A stretch of DNA of 64,000 bases from Desulfosudis oleivorans (GTDB lineage Bacteria > Desulfobacterota > Desulfobacteria > Desulfobacterales > SURF-7), in assembly GCA_020723305.1 (NCBI GenBank), contig DYJC01000006.1, positions 1 to 64,000 on the forward strand. Direction: 5' to 3'. Positions 12,446-22,226 of this stretch are shown piece after piece. The notes under the pieces were generated by a model that saw nothing but the letters and a program-made list of their open reading frames with translations, was not told where the DNA came from and made no database searches. Made by a program: the position numbers and the translations under genes. Numbering within the stretch: position 1 is the first letter of the stretch; each line of letters opens with the position of its first letter.

Positions 12446-14800
12446 TTATCGTCCGATAATGTCTCGGATGGATGATGAAAGCTGTTTCATTTTAAACGGC
12501 TTTTGAATAAATCCATTTCCACCCTTCTCTAATATTGTTGAAACCTGATTATTAATGCTACAGCCACTTGAAAGAAGAACCTTTGCTGTCGGATTGATCT
12601 CTTTGATCCTGTTAAATACTTGTCCACCTTCCATATCCGGCATGATGATATCAAGAATCACAAGTGAAATTTTTTCCTTTTTTTGCTTGTAAATATCGAT
12701 CCCGATCTTTCCGCCCCTGGCAGCAATTACCTTATAACCCAGTTTTTTCAGCATGGACTGGCATACATCCACAACGATATCCTCATCATCAATGAGAAGG
12801 ATGGTCTCCGTTCCGGTTGCAAGATCTTCAATCAATATTTCCTCTGACAAATTTTGTTCATCTGTTGCAGGAAAGTAAATATCAAACCTGGCCCCCTCAC
12901 CCTTTTTACTTTTCACATCAATAAAGCCACCATGGTTTTTCACGATACCAAATGCTGAAGCAAGACCCAATCCAGTCCCCTCCCCCACTTCTTTTGTGGT
13001 AAAGAATGGTTCAAAAATTTTCCCCATTATTTTTTGATCAATACCAGGACCTGTATCTGCAATTGAAATTTTGACAAATTTCCTGGTTAACAATCCTAAA
13101 AATGTAGCATCGGATTCTGAAAAAGTTATATTTTCAGTTGACAGATAAATATCTCCGCCGGTTTCCATTGCCTGTGCAGCATTAACATAAATATTTAACA
13201 AAACCAGCTCAATTTGGCCCTGATCCGCTTCAATTGTCCAGATTAATTTTTGATAGCTCCCATGTATTTTAATCTCCTTCTTGGATTGACCGAACATTTT
13301 TGAAGTGTTTTGTACAATCTCGTTGGTATTGATGGGCTTCACAATATATTTCCCGCCTCTTGCAAATCCCAATAACTGTTTTGTTAAGTTTGCTCCGTTT
13401 TCAACACAACGCTCAATACTTTTCAATTCATCAAAATTTTTTTTGCTCGATTCCTCATCCAAAAAAATAAGAGAAAGGTTGCCCTGTATCCCCATCAATA
13501 AATTATTGAAATTATGTGCTATACCACCAGCCAAAGTGCCTATTGCATCCATCCGTTCCGTTTGTTCCATTTTGGACTCCAGCTTTTTCTGATTGGTTAT
13601 GTCACGCAAAAAACTTAAAATTGCAGGCCGACCACCCCAGAAAATAGACACATCATTCATTTCTACCCATAATTCCTCTCCTGCATCGGTAACCAGTCGA
13701 AAGGTGCAAATTTCCGGCAGTGCTTCACCGGATATTCTTTTCAGATGCCTTTCAATGATCATGGCTCTGTCGCTTGGATGTATATAATCAAAATAAGAGG
13801 AACTCTCCGGACGGCCTCCAAGATATCTACCGAGTTCACTTGCTTTAGGATTTGGAAACAGTATCTTTCCATCCTGAATAATAAAAATAGCATCATTGGC
13901 ATTTTCAGTCAGCAATCGGTATTTTTCTTCAGATTCCCGTAAAGCCGCTTCAATCTTTTTTCGTTCCGAAATATCCGTAAGAATCGTGATCAGACACTCT
14001 TCTTCGCCATACATTATCGTTCTTGCTGAAACCAATACACTCAGAAGAGTTCCATCCTTTTTTTTGCATTTGATCTCTAAACTGCCAACCTTTTGTTCGT
14101 TCCGGAGAGTTTTATCTAATATTTCCCTGTCAGTTGAATCCCCGATAACATCAATATCAGTAATTGTTTTCCCAATGACTTCATTTTTTGCGAAATCGGT
14201 CAAACGGCAAAATGCCTCATTTACATCCAGATATTTCCCATCATGCATGCGAATAATCACGATGGAATCGGGAGCTGCCTCAAATGTTTTCCGATAACGA
14301 TCTTCACTTTCACGAAGAGCCTTCTCCATGCTTTCACGAGCGGATATGTCTTCTTGGAGACGATTGTTCACCTCTTCAATCTCTTTTGTTCTTTCCAGAA
14401 CTCGCTTTTCAAGATCTTCATTTAATTTAAACAATTCACTGCTTGTATCTTCCAATTTTTTTCGCAGACAGTTATAGGTTTCCGCGAGCAACATGAATTC
14501 ATCATGGGTATCCAACTTGACATCTGTTTGATACGAATAATCATTCATCTGCATGGATAAGGTTAGCTTCTTGAGAGGAAAAAGGACATTCTTTTTAAAC
14601 AGGTGCTGAAACAATCCATAAAGGAATAGAGTGGAAAGACCGGCAAGCAAAAATTCAAACACACATAACCAGAATATATTACTCTCCAGTGCTGTATTGG
14701 CCCGAATCATCATGATGATAATTGAATACACAACCACAGATATTGATATTGAACAGAGAATAATAATGCGGAACTTTGAGGTAACAGTTTTCGTTTTCAT
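12446..14800 (-). CDS. Membrane hybrid sensor histidine kinase (PAS-PAS-HisKA-HATPase-REC)
   Basis: An inner-membrane signalling kinase of 784 residues. Two transmembrane helices at about 10-32 and 43-63 are joined by a very short loop, so there is little periplasmic sensing domain. A HAMP-like stretch and a coiled coil (to about 165), two PAS domains (about 170-290 and 295-415), a HisKA domain with the phospho-histidine in IAHNFNNLL (about 428), an ATPase domain (DTGPGI, GTGLGL) and a receiver domain with Asp in VILDIIMPDMEGG (about 716) follow. It probably senses cytoplasmic or membrane cues through PAS. No separate output regulator lies beside it. The start is the ATG preceded by AAGGAAG; a TTG five codons upstream is unlikely. 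Confidence 0.92.
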   Translation of the reverse strand: MKTKTVTSKFRIIILCSISISVVVYSIIIMMIRANTALESNIFWLCVFEFLLAGLSTLFLYGLFQHLFKKNVLFPLKKLTLSMQMNDYSYQTDVKLDTHDEFMLLAETYNCLRKKLEDTSSELFKLNEDLEKRVLERTKEIEEVNNRLQEDISARESMEKALRESEDRYRKTFEAAPDSIVIIRMHDGKYLDVNEAFCRLTDFAKNEVIGKTITDIDVIGDSTDREILDKTLRNEQKVGSLEIKCKKKDGTLLSVLVSARTIMYGEEECLITILTDISERKKIEAALRESEEKYRLLTENANDAIFIIQDGKILFPNPKASELGRYLGGRPESSSYFDYIHPSDRAMIIERHLKRISGEALPEICTFRLVTDAGEELWVEMNDVSIFWGGRPAILSFLRDITNQKKLESKMEQTERMDAIGTLAGGIAHNFNNLLMGIQGNLSLIFLDEESSKKNFDELKSIERCVENGANLTKQLLGFARGGKYIVKPINTNEIVQNTSKMFGQSKKEIKIHGSYQKLIWTIEADQGQIELVLLNIYVNAAQAMETGGDIYLSTENITFSESDATFLGLLTRKFVKISIADTGPGIDQKIMGKIFEPFFTTKEVGEGTGLGLASAFGIVKNHGGFIDVKSKKGEGARFDIYFPATDEQNLSEEILIEDLATGTETILLIDDEDIVVDVCQSMLKKLGYKVIAARGGKIGIDIYKQKKEKISLVILDIIMPDMEGGQVFNRIKEINPTAKVLLSSGCSINNQVSTILEKGGNGFIQKPFKMKQLSSSIRDIIGR

Positions 14801-14849
14801 ATCTTCCTTTTTCAATCTTTCAGGACTTTTTAATTGTAAAGGTAAAAAA

Positions 14850-14915
14850 TAGTAGAAAAAACCACATAAAGAAACAAAGATTTCGCGTTGTTTCCCATAT
14901 GTGGTTTTATTTTTT
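14850..14915 (-). terminator. Long-stem terminator after HDOD gene
   Basis: AAAACCACATA (14857-14868 region) pairs with TATGTGGTTTT (14898-14908), extended inward by GAAACAA and TTGTTTC. On the minus strand the stem is followed by TTTTTTC. Runs of A on the left and T on the right could make it work in both directions. It lies just past the HDOD stop codon. Confidence 0.7.
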
Positions 14916-14936
14916 TTTACTTTTCAATTTGAGCGG

Positions 14937-15986
14937 TTATTGATGAATCTGCTCAGCAACCTTATCAACAGATTCAATCATCTCCTGCATGACTTCCTCC
15001 AATTCACTTTCAGGTATTCCCGTAAATTCAAGAGCTTTCCCTTCAATTTCATATAACATCGAGTCAAATCCAGTGCCTATACCGCCTTTCATTGCGAGGA
15101 CATCTGCAATATGAATGATATAAGCAAGCTCATTTTGATTTGATTCCGACGGAAAATGGTGATACCGAATTGCAAGGCTTTGGCTTTCCGGGATATTCCA
15201 TTTCTTACATAGATCAAAAGCAATTTCAGCATGATCAAACCCCAAAATCTGTTTTTCTGCAGCCAGATAGGTATTTCCTTCTCCTTTCAAAAAAGAATCG
15301 AATTGATCCTCCCGTTCTTTCACATATTCATCCAGAATCATTTTTCCGCAATCATGCAATAAACCCGCTGAAAACGCATTATTTTCATGTGTTGGGTATT
15401 TTTTTCTTGCAATTATTTTTGAACCAAATGCGACCGCAAGTGAGTGTTGCCATAGTGAACCTGCTTCAAGTCCATATCCATTTAAAATATTATCAAGCAG
15501 ACCGGAAGCTCCGACAACACTGATCAGTTCTCCAAGAGCTTCAAATCCCAAAACAACAGAGGCCTGATGAATTGAAGATACCATGCCACGTAATCCATAA
15601 TATGCTGAATTCGCCAGTTTGAGCACACGGCCGGCAATCGCCTGATCGGTTTCAATAATCCCGCCTAAATCCTTGAATGTTGATGAGGGGTTTGCCATAA
15701 TCTCGTTTGCTTTCATCAGAACCTGCGGAAGGGGGGGGAGGTCCATGACGGATCTCATTATCTTTTTTTTCAGTGTTTGGCTGTCCGTGACTCCCTTTTG
15801 GGTAGTATCTGTTGGTTCGATAATCGACCTGTTCAGAGCAACTACTTCTTTATCGATCTCGCTTAAATCAATTCGAATCGTGGCTTTGCAGGCTGGACAA
15901 GGAAAAGCGATCTTCTTCTTTCCTTCGGGAATCTTTTCCTTTGAAATATTGTAAACTTGAGGACAATTCGGGCATTTAATTTTCAT
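14937..15986 (-). CDS. HDOD domain protein with N-terminal zinc ribbon
   Basis: This 349-residue cytoplasmic protein begins with a zinc-ribbon of the MJ0042 type (CPNC near residue 5 and CPAC near residue 30), followed after a linker by an HDOD domain (about 75-280). HDOD domains are HD-superfamily output modules of signalling proteins, mostly without proven enzymatic activity. An HDCGK motif near residue 210 keeps an HD pair, yet the full phosphodiesterase metal set is not obvious. The start follows an AAAAGAGA site. It is followed by its own terminator. A role in signalling, possibly with the neighbouring kinase, is inference from position. Confidence 0.85.
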   Translation of the reverse strand: MKIKCPNCPQVYNISKEKIPEGKKKIAFPCPACKATIRIDLSEIDKEVVALNRSIIEPTDTTQKGVTDSQTLKKKIMRSVMDLPPLPQVLMKANEIMANPSSTFKDLGGIIETDQAIAGRVLKLANSAYYGLRGMVSSIHQASVVLGFEALGELISVVGASGLLDNILNGYGLEAGSLWQHSLAVAFGSKIIARKKYPTHENNAFSAGLLHDCGKMILDEYVKEREDQFDSFLKGEGNTYLAAEKQILGFDHAEIAFDLCKKWNIPESQSLAIRYHHFPSESNQNELAYIIHIADVLAMKGGIGTGFDSMLYEIEGKALEFTGIPESELEEVMQEMIESVDKVAEQIHQ

Positions 15987-16187
15987 AATTCTCTTTTCAA
16001 TAAAAATCGTTGAAGAACATCTGGTCTTCCCATCACAAATTCACTAAACAGGAATCGTTACTATACTTTTGGGAAAGAAACTTGTTCAGGTAATTGTTTT
16101 CCGATTTTATGCACGCTATCTGAAATCGATTTCTGAGTTAAATGATTCGGTATGATGGTTTGATTATATATTATCATTAAGATAAAA

Positions 16188-19007
16188 TCAAGCTGTCAGA
16201 ACCCTCTTTAAATACTCTCCAGTATAGGATTTCTGATTTTCAACAATCTGTTCCGGGGTTCCGACACCGATCACCTCTCCCCCCTTATCTCCACCATCCG
16301 GTCCCAAATCAATGATATTATCTGAATATTTTATGACATCCAGATTATGCTCGATAACAATTACCGTATTTCCCGCTTCAACCAATCTTTCAAGAACCCC
16401 GAGTAGCTTTCTGATGTCATCCGTATGAAGTCCTGTCGTTGGCTCATCAAGTATATATACTGTTTTTCCCGTACCTTTTTTGCTCAGCTCTTTAGCCAGT
16501 TTTACTCGTTGAGCCTCACCGCCGGACAATGTTGTTGCCGGTTGACCGATCTTTATATATCCAAGCCCTACATCAAATAGTGTTTGTAACTTTGATCTGA
16601 TATTTCCAATTTTTCCTAAAAAGATAAGTGATTGATTCACTGTTAAGTCAAGCACCTCTGTAATATTTTTCCCCTTATACTTAATCTCAAGCGTTTCACG
16701 GTTATACCGTCTTCCTTTACAGACATCACAAGCTACATAGACATCCGGCAAAAAATGCATTTCGATTTTAATAATACCATCTCCGCTGCACGCTTCACAT
16801 CGTCCACCTTTGACATTAAAGCTGAAACGCCCGGGCTTGAATCCCCGCATTCTTGCTTCCGGAGTTCTTGCAAAAATCTCACGGATAAAAGAAAAGATTC
16901 CTGTGTATGTTCCAGGGTTGGAACGAGGTGTTCTGCCAATGGGTGATTGGTCGATATGAATCACCCTGTCAATATATTCAATACCCTCGATTTTTTCATA
17001 ACAACCTGCTGTGATCTTTGCCTGATAGAGCCTCTGCGAAAGAATGCGATACAAAGTTTCCAATACGAGAGTTGACTTTCCAGACCCGGATACACCGGTA
17101 ACACAATTAAAACATCCAAGTAAAAATTCCACATCAATATGTTTCAGGTTGTTGGCGCAGGCACCTTTTATAACAATTTTTTTACCATTTCCATTGCGTC
17201 TCTTCACTGGCGTTGGGATTTTCATTCTTCCGGATAAATATTTTCCGGTCAACGATTCTGCATGAGTAAGAATTTCATTCGGTGGTCCTGAAAATACGAC
17301 CTGACCACCATTCATGCCTGCTTCAGGCCCCATATCAACAATGTGATCGGCTGCCATGATCGTATCCTCATCATGCTCAACGACAAGAACAGTGTTGCCA
17401 AGATCACGCATATTCATCAGCGTCTGTAGAAGCTTCTGGTTATCTTTTTGATGAAGCCCGATACTCGGTTCATCTAGTACATATAAAACGCCGGTCAGCT
17501 TGGAACCAATCTGAGTGGCCAGCCTGATCCGCTGACTCTCCCCGCCGGAAAGAGTGGATGCAGTTCTGTGGATGGTCAGATACGGCAGACCGACATTGAT
17601 TAAAAACCCAAGCCGCTCCCGGATCTCTTTTAATATTTTTTCAGCAATAACCGCTTTTTTGCCGGACAGTTTCAATTCGTTAAAAAACTCAAATGCCTTT
17701 TCCACTGTCATGGATGAAATTTCGGATATCGTTAATCCACCCACTTTTACAGAACGACTGGATTGATTTAAACGACTTCCGCCACAATCTGAACAAAGCT
17801 TGAAATTCATATATTTCTTTATCTCTTCCCTGACCTGAAATGAATCCGTCTCTTTATAGCGTTGCTCCAGAAGTGCTATGATCCCTTCCACTTTTTTCCG
17901 ATAAATAATACGCCGATTATTTTCATCAAAATAAAAAGGAATGGTTTCATCGCCTGATCCCCAAAAAAGCACTTTTTTAAATCCCTCAGGCAGTTCTTTG
18001 AACGGTGTATAAATATCGACCCCAAAATGGATGGTAAATGCATCCAAAAATTCTGCAAACTGGACAGAACTCTTGTTGGACCAAGGTAAAACAGCTCCTT
18101 CACGTAAAGATAATTCCGGATTTGGTACGATCAAATCCGGATCAAATTCAGTGATTGCTCCAAGCCCATCGCACTTTGAGCATGCTCCTTGAGGAGAATT
18201 AAAAGAAAAACTAGCTGGTGTGAATTCAGGATAACTTACTCCACAGTCCACACATGCTGATTTTTCACTGAAAAAAATGGATTCCCCATCGATTACCTCG
18301 ACGATCACAAGACCTTCAGACTGGGCCATTGCAAGCTCTAATGAATCGGCCAATCGATTTCGAATGTTTTCTTTCAGAATCAATCGGTCTACAACAACAT
18401 CAATGGAATGTTTCTTTTGCTTATCCAGCCTGGGTACAGTTTCAATATCATGGATCTGTCCATCCACTCGAACACGCGCGAACCCGTCCATCTTCAGTCT
18501 GGCCAACAACTTTTCATGAGTACCCTTTTGCTCTTTTTCGATAGGTGCAATGATGAGAATCTTTGTCCCGATCTCCATTCTTGTAACGGATTCGATGATC
18601 TGATCAATTGTTTGAAAAGCGATGGGCAGGCCGCACTGATAACAATAGGGAGTTCCGATTCTGGCAAATAGCAAACGGAAATAATCATAAATTTCAGTCA
18701 CCGTTCCAACAGTCGATCTTGGGTTATGACTTGCTGTTTTTTGTTCGATAGCAATCGCCGGTGAAAGCCCCTCAATCATATCGACATCCGGTTTATCCAT
18801 TCTTTCTAGAAATTGGCGGGCATATGTGGAAAGAGATTCTACATATCTGCGTTGTCCCTCTGCATACAGGGTATCAAAAGCAAGGGTCGACTTTCCCGAC
18901 CCGGAAAGACCTGTGACAACGATAAGTTTTTCACGAGGTAAATCCAGATTGATATTTTTAAGATTATGCTGCCGTGCACCTCGAATTGTTATTTTATCGG
19001 ATCTCAT
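16188..19007 (-). CDS. uvrA: Excinuclease ABC subunit A
   Basis: This 939-residue protein is the damage-recognition ATPase of nucleotide excision repair, acting with UvrB. It has two ABC ATPase modules (GLSGSGKST near residue 33, GVSGSGKST near 640; signature LSGGESQR and LSGGEAQR) and the family's cysteine pairs for zinc (CYQCG, CVDCG, CSKCDG, CSDCGG, CEACSG, CDVCKG). The length is normal. Its ATG overlaps the pdxA stop codon as TAATG, so it is translationally coupled to pdxA, an uncommon pairing with no obvious functional link. Confidence 0.98.
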   Translation of the reverse strand: MRSDKITIRGARQHNLKNINLDLPREKLIVVTGLSGSGKSTLAFDTLYAEGQRRYVESLSTYARQFLERMDKPDVDMIEGLSPAIAIEQKTASHNPRSTVGTVTEIYDYFRLLFARIGTPYCYQCGLPIAFQTIDQIIESVTRMEIGTKILIIAPIEKEQKGTHEKLLARLKMDGFARVRVDGQIHDIETVPRLDKQKKHSIDVVVDRLILKENIRNRLADSLELAMAQSEGLVIVEVIDGESIFFSEKSACVDCGVSYPEFTPASFSFNSPQGACSKCDGLGAITEFDPDLIVPNPELSLREGAVLPWSNKSSVQFAEFLDAFTIHFGVDIYTPFKELPEGFKKVLFWGSGDETIPFYFDENNRRIIYRKKVEGIIALLEQRYKETDSFQVREEIKKYMNFKLCSDCGGSRLNQSSRSVKVGGLTISEISSMTVEKAFEFFNELKLSGKKAVIAEKILKEIRERLGFLINVGLPYLTIHRTASTLSGGESQRIRLATQIGSKLTGVLYVLDEPSIGLHQKDNQKLLQTLMNMRDLGNTVLVVEHDEDTIMAADHIVDMGPEAGMNGGQVVFSGPPNEILTHAESLTGKYLSGRMKIPTPVKRRNGNGKKIVIKGACANNLKHIDVEFLLGCFNCVTGVSGSGKSTLVLETLYRILSQRLYQAKITAGCYEKIEGIEYIDRVIHIDQSPIGRTPRSNPGTYTGIFSFIREIFARTPEARMRGFKPGRFSFNVKGGRCEACSGDGIIKIEMHFLPDVYVACDVCKGRRYNRETLEIKYKGKNITEVLDLTVNQSLIFLGKIGNIRSKLQTLFDVGLGYIKIGQPATTLSGGEAQRVKLAKELSKKGTGKTVYILDEPTTGLHTDDIRKLLGVLERLVEAGNTVIVIEHNLDVIKYSDNIIDLGPDGGDKGGEVIGVGTPEQIVENQKSYTGEYLKRVLTA

Positions 19008-20026
19008 TAACGACTTCCGCCTTTCATAACATTGTTGGCGTGGATTGCAGCCATTCGTATTGCTTCGATCATGCTGCCGGTTTCTGCTTTACCGGTTCCG
19101 GCAATATCATAGGCAGTTCCATGGTCAACAGATGTTCGAATAACCGGTAACCCCAGGGTAGTATTCACACCGTCCATAAAATGAATCAGTTTGAATGGTA
19201 TCAAACCCTGATCATGATACATACAAACTACTGTATCAAATTGTCCATTTATCGCCTGATAAAACACCGTATCAGGAGGAAATGGCCCGGAGATGTTCCA
19301 TCCATGACTACGGGCATGACGAATAGCAGGAATAATGATCTCTTGCTCCTCTGAACCAAAAAGACCTTGCTCTCCGGCATGTGGATTTAAACCGGCAACG
19401 GCAATACGGGGAAACTGAATTCCAAACCGGGATTCCAAAGACAAGTGAGTAATCTCGATGGTGTTGAAAATCTTTTCAACTGAAAGAGATGCAATTGCAT
19501 CTTTCATGGATTGATGTATAGTGACAAGAACAATACGTAACCTATTCCCAGCCATCATCATTACATATTTGTCAGTGTTGGTTCTCTGAGCCAGTAATTC
19601 CGTATGCCCTGAAAAAGGACTACCAGCCATTTTCATGGCAACCTTATTGATGGGACCGGTGACAAATGCGTCTATATTTCTTTCCATTGCCAAGTCAACT
19701 GCTGTTTTGATGTATTCAATCATTGCAAGGCCTGTAGTCCGGTTCGGCGATCCCCATTTAGCATCCTTGGCATCCAAATCTGTCCGGCTGATCAGATCAA
19801 TCGTTCCATAAAGAAAATTTCCTTCTTCAGGGAACGTTATTGGATTGAAAGCAACATTTACATTCAATGCTTTTGAAACCCTTTCCAATAGATTCAAATC
19901 CCCTATCACAACAGGACGACACCATTTATAAACAGATTCATTTTGTAAAGACAGTAAGAGAATTTCAGGTCCGACTCCGACAGGGTCACCCATGGTAATA
20001 CCCACTATTGGTTTATATTCATTCAC
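19007..20026 (-). CDS. pdxA: 4-hydroxythreonine-4-phosphate dehydrogenase
   Basis: This NAD-dependent enzyme of 339 residues acts in the DXP-dependent vitamin B6 pathway, oxidising 4-phosphohydroxy-L-threonine ahead of PdxJ. The N-terminal [14 protein letters not shown] and the metal-binding histidines in [17 protein letters not shown] and HDQGLIPFK are present. The start is taken as GTG at 20026 because AAAGGA precedes it by about six bases and family members begin exactly there; the frame continues open for 28 more codons without support. Downstream uvrA overlaps by one base. Upstream lies the long AT-rich divergent spacer before dnaA. Confidence 0.95.
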   Translation of the reverse strand: MNEYKPIVGITMGDPVGVGPEILLLSLQNESVYKWCRPVVIGDLNLLERVSKALNVNVAFNPITFPEEGNFLYGTIDLISRTDLDAKDAKWGSPNRTTGLAMIEYIKTAVDLAMERNIDAFVTGPINKVAMKMAGSPFSGHTELLAQRTNTDKYVMMMAGNRLRIVLVTIHQSMKDAIASLSVEKIFNTIEITHLSLESRFGIQFPRIAVAGLNPHAGEQGLFGSEEQEIIIPAIRHARSHGWNISGPFPPDTVFYQAINGQFDTVVCMYHDQGLIPFKLIHFMDGVNTTLGLPVIRTSVDHGTAYDIAGTGKAETGSMIEAIRMAAIHANNVMKGGSR

Positions 20027-20110
20027 GATTCGTCCTTTCTGATGATAACGGATAATAGAAATCAAAAGAGATAACATGTTACCGGGCATTTGTTTTTTTT
20101 TCAAATGCAA

Positions 20111-20688
20111 TCCTTGATTCCTCTTGGAAAAATAAGTCTCTTTGAAGCGAAAACCTTACTACTGCTATCTCTGCTTTGTTGATAAATTGTTCATAACTAT
20201 ATACTTATTAACCAATTATTTTTCTTCAGGACAGGTGAAATCCAGGAGAAAAACCATGAAAAAAAGTTTCTATTATTTTAAAAATTCAAGAAAATCGTAG
20301 AAATCGAAAGATTTTAAAAGAAATGATTTCTTTTCAAAATCATTGAATAATCTTTTATATCCTTAAAATGCTTATAGAAAAAATCACTTATAAAATAGTT
20401 GTATTTCAAAATAGTTGTTCTGTTTTAATAATAATTTTAAAATATTTTCAATATGTTATTTGATTACAACAATTCACATTCAAATACACACTAAACAGTG
20501 TTCATCACATTTGACGGCCAAACTGTTATAGGCTATTGCTTGCCAAACTGATTTTCAAGAGATTTCTAATAATTTGAATTAATCCCTGCAAAAACCGAAT
20601 CATTCAGTATAAGTATCGTTACTAATTAAATATTAATATTATTCTAACTGTTTTTGACCAGGCAATACATGGAAATAGGTTGGCGAAT
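20111..20688. other. AT-rich divergent spacer before dnaA
   Basis: No gene is visible in this very AT-rich stretch between divergent pdxA (minus) and dnaA (plus). It must contain promoters for both. A single near-match to a DnaA box, TGTTGATAA at 20177-20185, differs from TGTGGATAA at one base. No cluster of boxes was found. The strand switch and the neighbouring dnaA are reminiscent of an origin, but dnaN, recF and gyrB are absent, so I treat an origin as only a possibility. Confidence 0.35.
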
Positions 20689-22068
20689 ATGGAATTGATA
20701 TGGGAAAAAGTCAAAACTGTTATTAAGAATAGGATACCAGGTCACATCTATAAAATGTGGATCGAACCACTTGAATTTCGCGATGCTCAAAATGGCAACA
20801 TTATTATTGCCTGTCCAAATCCATTTTTAAAAAAAAGAGTTCAGGAGAACTATAAATCTCTTATCGAATCCGAATTCAAAACTATTTCCGGAAGTACATT
20901 TACATTAGATTTCTCTGTTTCAGATACAAAAGAAAATACAAAAAGAAAAAAAAGTGGCGCATATAACGCGTCTTTTCAAGATCTTGAAAAATCAGAAGAC
21001 AAACAAAAATTTTTACCCAAGTTAGGATTTCAGTCACCCATTGGTCGACTTCTTCGAAAAGACTATACTTTTGATAATTTTGTCGTTGGTCAAAATAATG
21101 ATTTTGCATATTCTGCTGCTTTATCTATGGCATCAAATCGATATGGCACACAGAACTCACTCTTCTTATTGTCAAAAACAGGTATGGGCAAAAGTCATCT
21201 TTCACAAGCTGTCGGCCATCAGATTCTTTCTTCAAAACCAATGGAAAGGGTCTACTATATTACGGCTGAAGACTTTACCAATGAAATGATTCACGCTTTC
21301 CGGCATGACTCGATAAGCCGGTTTAAAGAAAAATACCGCAATAACTGTGATGTTCTTCTTCTGGAAGATATACACTTTCTTTCCGGAAAAGAACGGACCC
21401 AGATTGAACTCGCCCTGGCATTAGACTATCTGTATGAGAATAATAAAAAAATAATTTTTACAAGCTGCTGTCTCCCAGGTGATATACCGAAACTTAGCGA
21501 GCAACTGAGTTCAAGACTTTCCTGTGGACTGATTTCAAATATTGAGCCGCCCAATTTTTCAACAAGAGTGCGGATATTACAAAAAAAATCCAAGGCAAAA
21601 GGCATCCATATTCCTGATGATGTAACAGATTATCTGGCAGATGAACTTTCAGATAATGTCAGACAGCTTGAAAGCGGCCTGATTGGTGTTGCAGCGAAAT
21701 CATCTCTTTTGGGCAAACAGATCGATCTCAACCTGGCCAAAAGTGTTGTTCAAAACATAACCAGACTAAGTAAAACAATAACGCTTTCTGTAATCATTAA
21801 ACTTGTCTGTAAAGACTTCAAAGTTTCTGAAAAAGATATTCTCTCACGCTCCAGAAAACAGAGCATCGTTATCCCCAGACAAATATCGATGTATCTGGCA
21901 CGGAAATATACGCAACAGCCTCTTCAGACGATTGGAAAAACTTTTAACAGACAACATGCCACAGCAATTCATTCAATCGGGGTTATTGACCAGGAAATGA
22001 AAAAAAATGGTCCGATTAAAAAGCAGGTTGAATACTTTTGCAAGAAACTGGATGATGGCAATTTTTAA
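20689..22068 (+). CDS. dnaA: DnaA-family replication initiator, divergent DNA-binding signature
   Basis: A 459-residue protein with all four DnaA domains. Domain I (about 1-75) includes WEKVKTVIKNRIPG. The AAA+ domain has Walker A TGMGKSHL (about 164-171), Walker B VLLLEDIHFL and the arginine-finger region SSRLSCG before EPPNFSTRV. The C-terminal helix-turn-helix keeps YLARKYT and IGKTF. The usual GRDHTTV signature, whose residues contact the DnaA box, reads NRQHATAI here, so Asp and the first Thr are replaced. It may be the main initiator or a second DnaA. The ATG at 20689 was chosen over a TTG three codons upstream. Its neighbour is glcD, not dnaN. Confidence 0.88.
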   Translation: MELIWEKVKTVIKNRIPGHIYKMWIEPLEFRDAQNGNIIIACPNPFLKKRVQENYKSLIESEFKTISGSTFTLDFSVSDTKENTKRKKSGAYNASFQDLEKSEDKQKFLPKLGFQSPIGRLLRKDYTFDNFVVGQNNDFAYSAALSMASNRYGTQNSLFLLSKTGMGKSHLSQAVGHQILSSKPMERVYYITAEDFTNEMIHAFRHDSISRFKEKYRNNCDVLLLEDIHFLSGKERTQIELALALDYLYENNKKIIFTSCCLPGDIPKLSEQLSSRLSCGLISNIEPPNFSTRVRILQKKSKAKGIHIPDDVTDYLADELSDNVRQLESGLIGVAAKSSLLGKQIDLNLAKSVVQNITRLSKTITLSVIIKLVCKDFKVSEKDILSRSRKQSIVIPRQISMYLARKYTQQPLQTIGKTFNRQHATAIHSIGVIDQEMKKNGPIKKQVEYFCKKLDDGNF

Positions 22069-22073
22069 AAAAT

Positions 22074-22216
22074 GAGCCAATTTCAAAACGATTATAAAGC
22101 GTCACACCGACGAAAGTCAGTGCCCAGAAAAGAGCCGAAAATACTGGATAGCGCTACGCTTCACTGCGTGTCTAGTTTTCGCCGGAACTACAACAACAGA
22201 CTTTTGAAATTGGCTC
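22074..22216 (+). mobile_element. Palindromic MITE-like element, copy B
   Basis: A 143-base element with ends GAGCCAATTTCAAAA and TTTTGAAATTGGCTC, the same as copy A (7159-7280) in reverse complement. It differs by a few substitutions and by about 24 extra bases in the centre (about 22149-22175) that can form their own small hairpin (ACGC-TTCACT-GCGT). It starts five bases after the dnaA stop codon and ends ten bases before the glcD start. As for copy A, it reads in the direction of the flanking genes. No flanking duplication is evident. Confidence 0.8.
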
Positions 22217-22226
22217 ACATGATTTC

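Noticed and set aside
20177-20185. DnaA box in the spacer before dnaA
   Set aside because: One mismatch to TGTGGATAA and only a single site; in an AT-rich region this is weak evidence.
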